Assembly: GCF_042219825.1 (NCBI RefSeq)
Contig: NZ_JBHJHQ010000002.1
Span: forward strand, 620,001-684,000
DNA: 64,000 nt
Source: JBHJHP01 sp042219825
GTDB lineage: Bacteria; Bacteroidota; Bacteroidia; Bacteroidales; UBA5342
Reading direction: 5' to 3'
Part shown: piece after piece, positions 63,993 to 64,000 of the stretch
How the letters are laid out: each line of letters opens with the position of its first letter
Position numbering within the stretch: position 1 is the stretch's first letter
Notes under the pieces: generated by a model
The model's database searches: none
What the model was told of the DNA's origin: nothing
The model's input: only the letters and a program-made list of their open reading frames with translations
Translations under genes and position numbers: made by a program

Positions 63993-64000
63993 TTTGGCGG

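Overview
The window looks like a chromosomal segment of an AT-rich, probably anaerobic or fermentative member of the Bacteroidota (Bacteroidales/Marinilabiliales type). The supporting signs are two SusC/SusD pairs, five secreted proteins with type IX secretion (T9SS) C-terminal sorting domains, few Shine-Dalgarno sites, promoters of the Bacteroidota form TTTG-N~20-TAnnTTTG, and an [FeFe]-hydrogenase with a NuoE-like partner. I recognised no rRNA, tRNA, CRISPR array, transposase or phage gene.

Layout. 1-2166: end of an NAD-linked [FeFe]-hydrogenase operon (hydA cut by the window edge, then a NuoE-like subunit). 2380-5217: a secreted FG-GAP/VCBS-repeat protein, flanked by two near-identical terminators. 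5502-7700: flavodoxin, then a structured leader or small RNA, then OsmC-like protein and cysteine synthase (cysK). 8109-9251 (-): DUF4143-type AAA ATPase. 9411-13268: DnaQ-like exonuclease, a cNMP/CBS/DUF294 protein and CinA. 13550-18573: two related small secreted proteins, a large outer-membrane barrel protein and a PapD-like chaperone. This four-gene unit resembles a chaperone-usher surface-fibre system and is the most novel-looking locus here. 18708-21635: lipoprotein M16 peptidase. 22022-24397 (-): a T9SS-sorted protein and a CPA2 cation/proton antiporter.

24777-43028 (-) is a polysaccharide utilisation-like locus. In transcription order it holds a four-FAS1 lipoprotein, SusC, SusD, two FAS1 lipoproteins with beta-rich C-terminal regions, a second SusC, a second SusD, and a modular PL1 pectate lyase with a T9SS signal. 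Pectin or a related galacturonan is the likely substrate. No sensor or regulator gene lies within it.

43029-43867 is an 840-bp intergenic region with a 30-bp palindrome, a consensus sigma-54 promoter and a strong terminator, together suggesting an unannotated small RNA. It is followed by valS (-). 46635-53081 holds a NarL-type two-component system, an alginate-export-like porin and pstSCAB, without phoU. 53181-54844 (-) holds a PLDc_N membrane peptide and a T9SS cargo protein. 55254-62822 is a 2522-residue modular M4 metalloprotease with CUB, PKD, two ThuA-like regions and a T9SS signal. 62937-63992 (-) is a TlpA-like thiol-disulfide lipoprotein.

Intergenic regions also carry small repeats: two arrays of a 7-bp unit, an inverted pair of ~95-bp elements with swapped hairpin tips, and G/C-rich REP-like palindromes. 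Family assignments rest on motif recognition by eye, with no database search. Residue numbers are counted from the stated starts.
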